22,969 nt of DNA from Candidatus Mcinerneyibacterium aminivorans (lineage in GTDB: Bacteria > Macinerneyibacteriota > Macinerneyibacteria > Macinerneyibacteriales > Macinerneyibacteriaceae). This document shows, piece by piece, positions 1-7,272 of this stretch. The position numbers were made by a program, and so were the translations under genes. Below the pieces are notes generated by a model. It had not been told where the DNA came from, did not search any database, and was given only the letters and a program-made list of their open reading frames with translations. The stretch covers positions 1 to 22,969 of the forward strand of contig VSIX01000016.1 in assembly GCA_008086245.1 (NCBI GenBank), in the 5' to 3' direction. Position 1 is the stretch's first letter; the number at the start of each line of letters is the position of its first letter.

Positions 1-1089
1 AAGGAATTTCAGGGAGAAATGACATTACGAAACGGACTGGCAAAATCAATAAATATTGTATCAGCCAAACTAATGAGGGATATAGGACCCCAAACGGCAG
101 TTGAGTATCTGCATAAACTCGGAATTGAAAGTGATGTTCCCGCAGTTCCATCCCTTTCCGTTGGTATATGTGAGCTGTCACCAATTGAAGTGACAAGAGC
201 TTATAGTACTTTTGCAAACATGGGAAAAAGAGTAAATCCGATTTTTATCAGAAAGATTTATAATCGTGAAGGAGACCTTATAAAGGAAAAGAAGCCGGAA
301 TCCTCCAGGGTTTTAAGCGAACAGACCTCGTATATAATGCTGCAGATGATGAAAGATGTATACGAACCGGGCGGAACGGCAGGATTTTTGAGAAGCTCCT
401 ATGATTTAAAGGGAATTGTTGCAGGAAAGAGCGGAACCACCAATGAGTCTGCTGATCTGTGGTTAACCGCGATGACTCCCGATCAGGTAATTACCTCATG
501 GATGGGCTTTGATTACAAGACAACTCTGGGTGAAGATGAATATGGTTCTAAAGCACACGGAAAAGGTTTTGCATACATTTTAAATGAACTATGGAAGAAA
601 AAATTAAATAAAATCAAAGACAAAATATATAAAAATAAAAATAAAGAAGAGATAGATCTGGATGATTTAAATATTACCAGACATGATTTAAAAAAGAGGT
701 ATATTATTGAAAAAGATGAAAAAAATGAAAACAACCCATATGATCAAAATGAAACAGCTGGAAATGATGGAGGGAATGATGAAAACATCTCTTCAGGAAA
801 GGAATCTAAAAAGAAAAAAGAAACGGTGCTTATAGACTGGGAAAGACCGCCGGGATTGATTAGAATGCTTGTTAATCCGTGGAATGGAAAAATAGTGGAC
901 TCAACACTGGATGAGAAGAAGGAAGAGGAAGTTATAGATGAAAAACTTGAAGCGGAAGAAAAAGAAGATTCAGAAGACAAAAGAAATAAAAAAGATGGTG
1001 TCATTATGTATTTTTATAAAGGGACAGAACCCACCCATTATGTTGAAGATGAAAAGGAAAAAGAAGAAGTGGATTTTAGCGATTTCTAG
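1..1089 (+). CDS. Class A penicillin-binding protein, transpeptidase C-terminal part (5' end outside window)
   Basis: This is the C-terminal part of a bifunctional peptidoglycan glycosyltransferase/transpeptidase, which polymerises and cross-links peptidoglycan outside the cytoplasmic membrane. The reading frame is open from base 1; the ATG at 19 is internal, because the preceding codons continue the family sequence. The SxN motif is seen as Ser-Ile-Asn (46-54). The third transpeptidase motif is Lys-Ser-Gly-Thr (427-438) where Lys-Thr-Gly is usual. The SxxK nucleophile motif and the glycosyltransferase domain must lie upstream. After about base 590 the protein becomes a long tail rich in Lys, Glu, Asp and Asn, of low complexity, with a short PBP1A-like stretch (Trp-Glu-Arg-Pro-Pro-Gly, about 838-860) embedded in it. 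The stop codon overlaps the ribosome site of rpiB, so the genes are probably co-transcribed. Family assignment is firm; the exact PBP subtype is not. Confidence 0.92.
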   Translation, partial: KEFQGEMTLRNGLAKSINIVSAKLMRDIGPQTAVEYLHKLGIESDVPAVPSLSVGICELSPIEVTRAYSTFANMGKRVNPIFIRKIYNREGDLIKEKKPESSRVLSEQTSYIMLQMMKDVYEPGGTAGFLRSSYDLKGIVAGKSGTTNESADLWLTAMTPDQVITSWMGFDYKTTLGEDEYGSKAHGKGFAYILNELWKKKLNKIKDKIYKNKNKEEIDLDDLNITRHDLKKRYIIEKDEKNENNPYDQNETAGNDGGNDENISSGKESKKKKETVLIDWERPPGLIRMLVNPWNGKIVDSTLDEKKEEEVIDEKLEAEEKEDSEDKRNKKDGVIMYFYKGTEPTHYVEDEKEKEEVDFSDF

Positions 1090-1099
1090 GAGGTAAGTT

Positions 1100-1549
1100 T
1101 TGAAAATAGGTATAGCAAATGACCACAGGGGATATAAATTAAAACTTAAAATAATAGAGATGCTTGAAAAAAAAGGATTCATTGTTGAAGATGAGGGAAC
1201 AGATAGTGAGGAGAGTGTGGACTATCCGGATTATGGGAAACTGGTTGCTGAAAAGGTTTCAAAAGGTGAGTATGATAGAGGTATTGTGATTTGTGGTTCC
1301 GGTATAGGTATGTCTATTATTGCAAACAAATTTTCCGGGGTTAGGGCAGCTCTTTGTTATAATCCGGTTATAGCAAAGATGACAAGAAAACATAATAATG
1401 CAAATGTACTTGTGCTGGCCGCGGATTATATAGGTGAAGAAGAACTTGAAAAAACGCTCAAAAATTTTTTCAATACAGAATTTGATGGGGGAAGGCATAA
1501 AAGAAGAATTGAAAAAATTAATAAAATTGAAAAAGAAATAAAAAAATAA
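1100..1549 (+). CDS. rpiB: Ribose-5-phosphate isomerase B (RpiB/LacAB family)
   Basis: This enzyme interconverts ribose 5-phosphate and ribulose 5-phosphate in the non-oxidative pentose phosphate pathway, in the cytoplasm. At 149 residues it is of normal family length. The N-terminus has the Asp-His-Arg-Gly motif after a beta strand. The active-site segment Cys-Gly-Ser-Gly-Ile-Gly-Met (about residues 65-71) carries the family cysteine. The Arg-Lys-His-Asn-Asn-Ala-Asn segment and the C-terminal Gly-Gly-Arg-His sequence are also typical. The start is TTG, chosen because AGGAGGT (1088-1094) sits at the right distance and the protein begins with the canonical Met-Lys-Ile-Gly-Ile strand. It lies 10 bases after the penicillin-binding protein gene and 16 bases before glyA, a common bacterial neighbourhood (rpiB-glyA-deaminase-nrdR). 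Confidence 0.95.
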   Translation: MKIGIANDHRGYKLKLKIIEMLEKKGFIVEDEGTDSEESVDYPDYGKLVAEKVSKGEYDRGIVICGSGIGMSIIANKFSGVRAALCYNPVIAKMTRKHNNANVLVLAADYIGEEELEKTLKNFFNTEFDGGRHKRRIEKINKIEKEIKK

Positions 1550-1565
1550 GGTTAAGGAGGTATTT

Positions 1566-2870
1566 ATGTTGCAGCGCAGTTTAAAGGATACGGATAGAAA
1601 AATTTTTGATTTAATTAAGAAGGAAGCAGAAAGACAGTCCTATGGTCTTGAATTAATAGCATCGGAGAATTTTGTTTCGGATGCTGTTCTTGAGGCAGCC
1701 GGTTCCGTTATGACCAATAAGTATGCTGAAGGATATCCATATATTAGAAAGAAAAAAGCTAAAAACACAAGGGATTACTCCCGGAACGGTCGTTATTATG
1801 GCGGGTGTGAAGTTATTGATAAAGTTGAAAAGATCGCCATCGATAGGGCTATAAAGCTTTTTGGTGCGGATCATGCAAATGTACAGCCCCATTCTGGAGC
1901 TCAGGCAAACATGGCCGTATATTTCGCAACAGTGGATCCCGGGGATACAGTTATGGGTATGAAGCTACCTCATGGGGGTCATCTATCACATGGAAGTCCC
2001 GTAAACTTTTCAGGAAAACTGTATAATATTGAATCATACGGGGTAAGTAAAGAAACGGAAATGCTTGATTATGAGCAAATAAGGGAACAGGCTAAAGAAG
2101 TAGATCCTAAATTAATAGTTGTCGGTGCCAGTGCCTATCCCAGAAAAATTGATTTTGAACCTTTTGCAGATATCGCAGAAGAGGTAGGTGCATACTTGCT
2201 TGTAGATATGGCTCATATTGCAGGACTTATTGCTGCGGGTTTGCATCCAAATCCCGTTCCTCATGCCGATTTTGTGAGCACTACCACTCATAAAACATTG
2301 AGAGGAATTAGAGGAGGTATGGTTCTCTGTAAAAAAGAACATTCAAAATCTCTGGATTTTAATGTTTTCCCCGGTACACAGGGAGGACCGCTTGAACACA
2401 TAATCGCTGCGAAAGCTGTTGGGTTTAAAGAAGCCATGCAGGATGATTTTAAAGAGTATCAAAAACAAATAATTAATAATGCTCAGGCTCTGGCCGATAA
2501 ACTGCAGGAACTTGGGTACAGATTGGTTTCTGGAGGTACAGATAATCATTTAATGCTTGTTGATGTGCTGTCTTCACTTGATATGACCGGTAAAAAAGCA
2601 CAGAATATTCTCGGAAAAGCTGAAATAACTGTAAACAAAAATACAATACCTTTTGATACGAAAAGTCCTTTTGTAACAAGCGGTTTAAGACTCGGAACAC
2701 CTGCATTAACTACAAGGGGTATGAAAGAAGAGGAGATGAAAAAAGTTGCAGTTCTTATAGATAAAGCGTTGAGATCGGAAGAAGATGAATCTGTATTAAA
2801 TGAAGTGAAAAATGAGGTTAAAGAACTGTGTGATGAATTTCCGCTTTATCAATACAAACTGGAAGAATAA
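1566..2870 (+). CDS. glyA: Serine hydroxymethyltransferase with an unusual 15-residue insertion
   Basis: This PLP enzyme converts serine and tetrahydrofolate to glycine and 5,10-methylenetetrahydrofolate, supplying one-carbon units. The PLP lysine is Lys243 in Thr-Thr-Thr-His-Lys-Thr. The motifs Leu-Ile-Ala-Ser-Glu-Asn, His-Ser-Gly-Ala-Gln-Ala-Asn, Val-Asp-Met-Ala-His and [10 protein letters not shown] are intact. AAGGAGG lies just before the ATG. Two features are odd. The near-invariant motif Glu-Gly-Tyr-Pro-(2 residues)-Arg-Tyr-Tyr-Gly-Gly is split by a basic stretch of about 15 residues (59-73, bases 1740-1784), making the protein 434 residues rather than about 412-420. The usual Gly-Pro-Arg-Gly-Gly after the PLP lysine reads Gly-Ile-Arg-Gly-Gly (Ile248). 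The frame stays open, so the enzyme is probably made with an extra active-site-proximal loop; its activity is not certain. Confidence 0.95.
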   Translation: MLQRSLKDTDRKIFDLIKKEAERQSYGLELIASENFVSDAVLEAAGSVMTNKYAEGYPYIRKKKAKNTRDYSRNGRYYGGCEVIDKVEKIAIDRAIKLFGADHANVQPHSGAQANMAVYFATVDPGDTVMGMKLPHGGHLSHGSPVNFSGKLYNIESYGVSKETEMLDYEQIREQAKEVDPKLIVVGASAYPRKIDFEPFADIAEEVGAYLLVDMAHIAGLIAAGLHPNPVPHADFVSTTTHKTLRGIRGGMVLCKKEHSKSLDFNVFPGTQGGPLEHIIAAKAVGFKEAMQDDFKEYQKQIINNAQALADKLQELGYRLVSGGTDNHLMLVDVLSSLDMTGKKAQNILGKAEITVNKNTIPFDTKSPFVTSGLRLGTPALTTRGMKEEEMKKVAVLIDKALRSEEDESVLNEVKNEVKELCDEFPLYQYKLEE

Positions 2871-2872
2871 TA

Positions 2873-3319
2873 ATGGGAAGACCGGATTGGGACAATTATT
2901 TTTTTAATATAACAAAACTAGTAGCTCAAAGAAGCACCTGCCTGAGAAGATCGGTAGGTGCTCTTCTTGTAAAAAATAAAAGAATTCTTGCTACCGGATA
3001 CAATGGAGCGCCTTCAGGTTTAGAACACTGCATAGATGTTGGGTGTATGAGGCAGGAGCTTAATATTCCTTCCGGTGAAAAGCAGGAAATATGCAGGGGA
3101 ACCCATGCAGAACAAAATGCTTTAATGCAGGCGGCAAAATTTGGTATAAGTGTAGAAGGTTCATCTGTCTATGTAACCCATTTCCCGTGTATTACTTGCT
3201 CTAAATTGCTTATCAATGCGGGAATCTCGGAAGTAAAATATATAAATGATTACCCGGATGATCTTTCCAGAAAAATGCTGGAGAATGCTGATATTAAAGT
3301 AGAAAGGTTGAAGGTATGA
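2873..3319 (+). CDS. dCMP deaminase (ComEB-type, zinc cytidine/deoxycytidylate deaminase family)
   Basis: This likely deaminates dCMP to dUMP, feeding thymidylate synthesis in the cytoplasm. At 148 residues it matches the ComEB/dCMP deaminase family. The zinc and catalytic motifs are clear: His-Ala-Glu in Cys-Arg-Gly-Thr-His-Ala-Glu-Gln-Asn-Ala, and Pro-Cys-Ile-Thr-Cys downstream. The segment Thr-Gly-Tyr-Asn-Gly-Ala-Pro-Ser-Gly and an additional Cys/His-rich region, as in ComEB enzymes, are present. It begins 2 bases after the glyA stop, with a weak purine-rich ribosome site in the glyA tail, so translational coupling is likely. Its last four bases overlap the nrdR start (ATGA). Placement with glyA (methylenetetrahydrofolate) and nrdR fits a role in deoxynucleotide supply. 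Competence-related roles known for comEB in Bacillus cannot be inferred here. Confidence 0.92.
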   Translation: MGRPDWDNYFFNITKLVAQRSTCLRRSVGALLVKNKRILATGYNGAPSGLEHCIDVGCMRQELNIPSGEKQEICRGTHAEQNALMQAAKFGISVEGSSVYVTHFPCITCSKLLINAGISEVKYINDYPDDLSRKMLENADIKVERLKV

Positions 3320-3774
3320 AGTGTCCCCACTGCGGTAAAGATAACAATAGGGTTGTTAATTCCCGCCCTTCCAATAATAATAATGCAATAAGGAGAAGAA
3401 GAGAGTGCAATGAATGCAGCAGGAGATTTACTACATATGAGACCATCGTTGAAATCCTCCCCAGAATCAAAAAGAAAGATGGAAGAAGAGAAGAGTTTGA
3501 TAGATCCAAACTGGAACAGGGTATAAAAAAGGCTCTTGAAAAAAGGCCGATTTCATCGGAAGAAATTGAGAAAGTGATTGATAGAATTGAAAGGAAGCTA
3601 TATAAAGTTGAGGATAAAGAAGTTTATTCAAAATATATTGGTGAACTTGTAATGGAACAGCTCAAGGAGCTTGACCCTGTAGCTTATGTAAGATTCGCTT
3701 CGGTTTATAGGGAGTTTAAGGATGCAACTGATTTTATGGAAGAATTAAAACACTTTTTGGAGAATAAAAAATAG
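3316..3774 (+). CDS. nrdR: Ribonucleotide reductase transcriptional repressor NrdR
   Basis: NrdR represses ribonucleotide reductase operons when dATP is bound. The N-terminal zinc ribbon is complete (Cys-Pro-His-Cys at residues 3-6 and a Cys-x2-Cys pair at about 31-34). It is followed by the Arg-Arg-Arg-Arg-Glu-Cys and Arg-Arg-Phe-Thr-Thr-Tyr-Glu segments. An ATP-cone domain covers about residues 50-140, including Lys-Lys-Asp-Gly-Arg-Arg-Glu-Glu-Phe-Asp and Val-Arg-Phe-Ala-Ser-Val-Tyr-Arg. Length (152) is normal. The start codon overlaps the deaminase stop (ATGA) and the stop abuts the next ATG directly, so this is a tightly coupled operon. No ribonucleotide reductase gene lies in the window, so its targets are elsewhere. 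I did not find a convincing pair of NrdR boxes here. Confidence 0.96.
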   Translation: MKCPHCGKDNNRVVNSRPSNNNNAIRRRRECNECSRRFTTYETIVEILPRIKKKDGRREEFDRSKLEQGIKKALEKRPISSEEIEKVIDRIERKLYKVEDKEVYSKYIGELVMEQLKELDPVAYVRFASVYREFKDATDFMEELKHFLENKK

Positions 3775-5124
3775 ATGTTTGTCGGTGGATTATTTTACAA
3801 AGATAAAAAAGGTGAGATAAAAGAACTAACGATAGAATTTTTGTACAACAAAATTAAGGAATATTATTCTAACAGAAATCTGGAAAAAGATGATATTGAT
3901 AATCTTCTGTCTGTTCTAACTTTATATATTCAAACGAAAAAAGAAGATAATCTGATTGAAGAAAAAGAGATAGATCTGCTTTTAAAAAAAATAAAACGGG
4001 AAAAAGCTGAAAAGAGTTTTTATATTGATGATAGAAAACATACCTACGGATATTTTAAAAATTTTTTAAAAGAAAAAAAAGCAAAGCTGCCAAAAAATAT
4101 TGAAAAAAAGATATTTGGAGATATAGAAAAATTTCTGGAAAACATAAAGAACAGCCTGGGGATAATAAATATAAAAAAGGCTACCTATAAAAATCTGGTT
4201 TATGATATTCTGGATGGTTACAATATCGATTATAAAAAGTCAAAAATGCTTTCTTTCCCCCTCGATGAACTTTTGCTGATATATTCCAAATATTCACCAT
4301 TTGAAGCGGGAGAGTATTTTAAAGAAGTGGTTAACCTGTATATATTTAGAAATTTTTTATACCATTCCAAACTGAAAAAAATGGAGGAAAGAAAGTTAAT
4401 TAAAGTTGAAAATCTTGACCCGTTTGAGGTGGATATGCTGGATCTTGTTTCCAAAAAAGCGGATGTTGGGAAAAAAGAGATGCAGCTGGCAAAAAATATA
4501 ATTTTCTATAAGAAAAAGTTGTTTGATAAATGCGATATAGATAATAAATATTTGTTTCAAATAAACAAAAACCAGTTTGATGTTCCTTCCATAGTTTATA
4601 TTGATGACTTTATTGAATATAAAAATAATATTAAAAGTTTTGCATTCAGAAAGAATGAGAATTATTCGCTTTTTTCCATGGATGAAACAATATTTCCGGT
4701 TTATTCCAGTATTTATAATGTTGAGTTAAACATTGACCGCTTCAAAGATTACCCGTCATCAAGACAGTTCGAGGAGATTGAAAAACTTGTAAAGTATATT
4801 AGAAAGTTCTACTATAAATATAACGAGTATTTTTACTTAATTAATCTATTGAAAAGAAGAAACCTGTATATAAAAATTTTTATAGATATATCAAATTCTG
4901 ATTACAATCACTTTTTTACATCATATATAAGAAAACTTCTGGACAAGGAAGATATGATTAAAATAGTACTTTTTAATAGGAATAAAAAAATTAAAAAAAC
5001 TGAATATGCTAATTATGCTAAAGAAAATTATTTAATTCAGCTTAATATTGATTCTGAAGATTGGGATGAGAATATGTTTAAGTATTGCAGAAGAAATAAT
5101 ATTTATTTATTAAATTTAAACTAA
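3775..5124 (+). CDS. Unrecognised 449-residue protein coupled to nrdR; possible degenerate ATP-cone/RNR-like protein
   Basis: I do not recognise this protein with confidence. It starts at the ATG immediately after the nrdR stop, with no own ribosome site, so it is probably translated by coupling. It is rich in Lys, Ile, Tyr, Asn, Asp and Glu, has a single Trp and only two cysteines (residue 253 and about 440), and has no signal peptide or membrane segment. The first 100 residues show a helix pattern and a Lys-Asp-Lys-Lys-Gly-Glu segment (9-14) loosely like the ATP-cone of NrdR. Around residues 198-220 the Arg-Lys-Leu-Ile-Lys-Val-Glu-Asn-Leu-Asp pattern faintly recalls the Ile-His-Asp-Leu-Asp region of class II/III ribonucleotide reductases. 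No catalytic cysteines or C-terminal glycyl-radical motif are visible, so an enzyme of that kind is unlikely. The resemblance is inference; the coupling to nrdR is seen. Confidence 0.85.
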   Translation: MFVGGLFYKDKKGEIKELTIEFLYNKIKEYYSNRNLEKDDIDNLLSVLTLYIQTKKEDNLIEEKEIDLLLKKIKREKAEKSFYIDDRKHTYGYFKNFLKEKKAKLPKNIEKKIFGDIEKFLENIKNSLGIINIKKATYKNLVYDILDGYNIDYKKSKMLSFPLDELLLIYSKYSPFEAGEYFKEVVNLYIFRNFLYHSKLKKMEERKLIKVENLDPFEVDMLDLVSKKADVGKKEMQLAKNIIFYKKKLFDKCDIDNKYLFQINKNQFDVPSIVYIDDFIEYKNNIKSFAFRKNENYSLFSMDETIFPVYSSIYNVELNIDRFKDYPSSRQFEEIEKLVKYIRKFYYKYNEYFYLINLLKRRNLYIKIFIDISNSDYNHFFTSYIRKLLDKEDMIKIVLFNRNKKIKKTEYANYAKENYLIQLNIDSEDWDENMFKYCRRNNIYLLNLN

Positions 5125-5137
5125 AAAGGAGTAAATT

Positions 5138-5671
5138 ATGAAAAAGATTTTAATAGGTTTGGTTTTAGTTGTTTTAATTTTTACCGGATGTTCGGGTGGT
5201 AATTCCCAAAAGGGTTCTGAAACTTCCGAAAAAGCAGAAAATCAATCAGCCCAGAAGCTTTCTAAACTGCCATCTTTTGAATTAAAAGATTTGGATGGGG
5301 AGATATATACTGAGGAGAGTTTTAAAAACAAGGTTCTGCTAATAGATTTTTGGGCAACATGGTGTCCTCCATGTAGAAAAGAAATACCCGGATTTATCAA
5401 TCTTTATAAAAAATATAAAGACAAAGGTCTTGAGGTTATCGGAATCTCACTGGATGAAGATATAAATAAGCTGGAGTCTTTTGTAGAAGAAGAACAGATA
5501 AATTATACCGTTTTAATAGGAAATAAAGAGGTAGCTCAGGCATTCGGCGGAATTCAGGGTATCCCAACCACATTTATCGTAGATAGAGATGGAAATGTAG
5601 TTTTTAAGCAGGTGGGCTTAGCATCAGAAAAAAAGTTTGAACAACAGATAAAAAAAGTTTTAGATAAATAG
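5138..5671 (+). CDS. TlpA/ResA-like thioredoxin-fold lipoprotein
   Basis: This is an extracytoplasmic thiol-disulfide oxidoreductase of the TlpA/ResA/AhpC-TSA group. The N-terminus is a lipoprotein signal: Met-Lys-Lys, a hydrophobic core and Phe-Thr-Gly-Cys, with Cys18 as the probable lipidated residue (Phe at -3 is slightly off the usual lipobox). A Ser/Gln/Glu/Lys-rich linker runs to about residue 42. The thioredoxin domain follows, with Trp-Cys-Pro-Pro-Cys at residues 75-79 and the cis-proline in Gly-Ile-Pro-Thr-Thr (Pro143). Members reduce disulfides in exported proteins or in cytochrome c maturation; no cytochrome gene is nearby, so the substrate is unknown. AAGGAG precedes the ATG. The gene is 13 bases after the preceding unknown gene and is probably the last gene of that operon, since a new promoter follows. 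Confidence 0.93.
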   Translation: MKKILIGLVLVVLIFTGCSGGNSQKGSETSEKAENQSAQKLSKLPSFELKDLDGEIYTEESFKNKVLLIDFWATWCPPCRKEIPGFINLYKKYKDKGLEVIGISLDEDINKLESFVEEEQINYTVLIGNKEVAQAFGGIQGIPTTFIVDRDGNVVFKQVGLASEKKFEQQIKKVLDK

Positions 5672-5685
5672 GAATATATTATAAC

Positions 5686-5714
5686 TTGATATAAAAAATA
5701 GCTTTTGATATGAT
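5686..5714 (+). promoter_or_regulatory. Sigma-70-type promoter placed for a leaderless folK mRNA
   Basis: TTGATA (5686-5691) and TATGAT (5709-5714) are separated by exactly 17 bases; each box matches the sigma-70 consensus at five of six positions. A start site about seven bases after the -10 box would be 5720-5722, which is the A of the folK ATG at 5721. There is no purine-rich ribosome site before that ATG, which agrees with a leaderless transcript. The transcription start itself is inferred. Confidence 0.7.
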
Positions 5715-5720
5715 TAATCT

Positions 5721-6473
5721 ATGTATGAATTAATAATTGATAACAAAAGTATAGAAATTTTTTCGGATGAATGTTTTGAGATTACACTTTATTTTAAAAA
5801 ATATACATTTGATGAAGAAAAAATTGTTGAGAAAATTAAAATATTTTTGGAAGAAAGAAATCCAGAAAAGCGGGTGATACTAAACAAACTTTTTGATTTT
5901 ATGGTTTCTAACCTGGAAGTTAATAAAATTAATATAAGTTATATGCAGAATGGTATAAAATATAGAAGAAAAGAAATGTTTAACGAAATTTATCTGGGAA
6001 TCGGTACAAATAAAGGTGATAGGCTTGGAAATATTCAAAAGCTGATTAAAAAATTAAAGAAAAGCGGGATAATTTATTTAGATGCCGTTTCTTCTTTGTA
6101 TGAAAGTAAACCCGTGGGATATAAAGAACAGCAAAACTTTTACAACATGGTCATAAAGGGCAGAACAAGGTTAAATTCCAGGAGTTTGCTTGAATATGTG
6201 AAAAAAATTGAGTATGAAATGGGAAGACGGTGGAGCAAAAAAAATCATCCCCGAATAATAGATGTTGATATACTGTTTTATGGTGATCAGGTGATTGATG
6301 AAAACAGTTTGAAGATACCTCACAATAAAATTTATGAGAGGGATTTTGTTTTAATACCTCTTGTAGAACTTGAAAGTGATTTTCATGATCCTACAAATTA
6401 TAGGTTGCTTAAAGATTTTATTAAAAATCCCGATTCTTTAAAAAAAGTAAGGGATAAAAAGGAGTTGCTGTGA
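5721..6473 (+). CDS. folK: HPPK (FolK) with an N-terminal FolB-like remnant
   Basis: The C-terminal part is 6-hydroxymethyl-7,8-dihydropterin pyrophosphokinase, which activates the pterin for folate synthesis. From about residue 88 it shows the HPPK start (Tyr-Leu-Gly-Ile-Gly-Thr-Asn-Lys-Gly-Asp-Arg), the Tyr-Glu-Ser-Lys-Pro-Val-Gly segment and the signature His-Pro-Arg-Ile-Ile-Asp-Val-Asp-Ile-Leu. The first 85 residues resemble a shortened dihydroneopterin aldolase (FolB) fold: a Phe-Glu-Ile-Thr-Leu strand, two helices and a strand. However, the Gly-x-x-Gly-Val and Lys-Pro regions with the aldolase catalytic residues are not visible, so that activity is doubtful. An in-frame ATG at 5976 (residue 86) would give HPPK alone but has no good ribosome site, so I kept 5721, which sits at the predicted transcription start. 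The stop overlaps panB (GTGA). Confidence 0.9.
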   Translation: MYELIIDNKSIEIFSDECFEITLYFKKYTFDEEKIVEKIKIFLEERNPEKRVILNKLFDFMVSNLEVNKINISYMQNGIKYRRKEMFNEIYLGIGTNKGDRLGNIQKLIKKLKKSGIIYLDAVSSLYESKPVGYKEQQNFYNMVIKGRTRLNSRSLLEYVKKIEYEMGRRWSKKNHPRIIDVDILFYGDQVIDENSLKIPHNKIYERDFVLIPLVELESDFHDPTNYRLLKDFIKNPDSLKKVRDKKELL

Positions 6474-7264
6474 AAAAAACAATTCAGGATTTAATAAAAA
6501 TGAAAAAAGAGGATGAGAAAATTGCAGCTGTAACCGCCTATGATTATTCCATGGCTAAAATATTTGATAGTGCCGGTATAGACTTGATGCTGGTAGGGGA
6601 TTCAATGGGGATGGTTATATTTGGAGAAGAAAATACACTTAATGTATCAATATCGGATATTATAAGACATACCAGGGCAGTTGTAAAAGGAAACCAGAAC
6701 AGTGTTGTGGTTGCCGATATGCCTTTTCTATCATTTCAGGTTTCACTGGAAAAAGCAGTTGAAAATGCAGGTGAGATTATTCAAAAAACCGGTTGTTCCG
6801 CGGTAAAAATTGAGGGTGGATATTTTGAGCTGACAAAAAGATTGGTGAATATAGGAATTCCCGTAGTGGCCCATCTGGGATTTACCCCCCAGTCTGTAAA
6901 GAAATTTGGAAGAAATATTGTAAGGGGCAAAAGTAACAATGAAAGGGATTATATAATTGAAAGCGCACACAAACTTCAGAAAGCAGGTGCCTCTATCCTG
7001 GTACTTGAGGCAGTGCCCGAAAACCTTGCAGAAAAGATTTCAAAAGAATTGATTATACCTGTAATCGGGATAGGTTCCGGAAGAAAATGTGATGGTGAAA
7101 TCCAGGTCTGCTATGATATTCTTGGTTTGTATCCCGATTTCAAACCCAAGCACGCTAAGGTTTTTAGTGATAGCGGAAGGTCTATAAAAGAGGGAATAGA
7201 AAAATATATAAAAGAGGTAAAGAATAACGAATTCCCGGGAAAAGATAATGTATTAAAAAAATAG
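6470..7264 (+). CDS. panB: 3-methyl-2-oxobutanoate hydroxymethyltransferase
   Basis: PanB transfers a hydroxymethyl group from methylenetetrahydrofolate to alpha-ketoisovalerate, making ketopantoate, the first committed step to pantothenate and CoA. Family motifs are clear: Val-Thr-Ala-Tyr-Asp-Tyr, Leu-Val-Gly-Asp-Ser-Met-Gly-Met-Val (metal-binding Asp), Val-Ala-Asp-Met-Pro-Phe, Val-Lys-Ile-Glu-Gly-Gly, Ala-His-Leu-Gly-Phe-Thr-Pro-Gln, Leu-Glu-Ala-Val-Pro and Ile-Gly-Ile-Gly-Ser-Gly. Length (264) is typical. The start is GTG, overlapping the folK stop as GTGA, with AGGAG (about 6460-6464) inside the folK end. Grouping with folK links it to folate supply, since PanB uses a folate cofactor and GlyA upstream makes it. 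Confidence 0.96.
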   Translation: MKKTIQDLIKMKKEDEKIAAVTAYDYSMAKIFDSAGIDLMLVGDSMGMVIFGEENTLNVSISDIIRHTRAVVKGNQNSVVVADMPFLSFQVSLEKAVENAGEIIQKTGCSAVKIEGGYFELTKRLVNIGIPVVAHLGFTPQSVKKFGRNIVRGKSNNERDYIIESAHKLQKAGASILVLEAVPENLAEKISKELIIPVIGIGSGRKCDGEIQVCYDILGLYPDFKPKHAKVFSDSGRSIKEGIEKYIKEVKNNEFPGKDNVLKK

Positions 7265-7272
7265 GAGTATAT

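Noticed and set aside
1731-1796. Ribosome hopping over the GlyA insertion (GGATATCC and GGATTACTCC at its two ends resemble take-off/landing sites)
   Set aside because: The frame is open through the insertion, and landing at the second GGA (1772) would put the following Arg-Tyr-Tyr-Gly-Gly codons out of frame. Plain translation is simpler.
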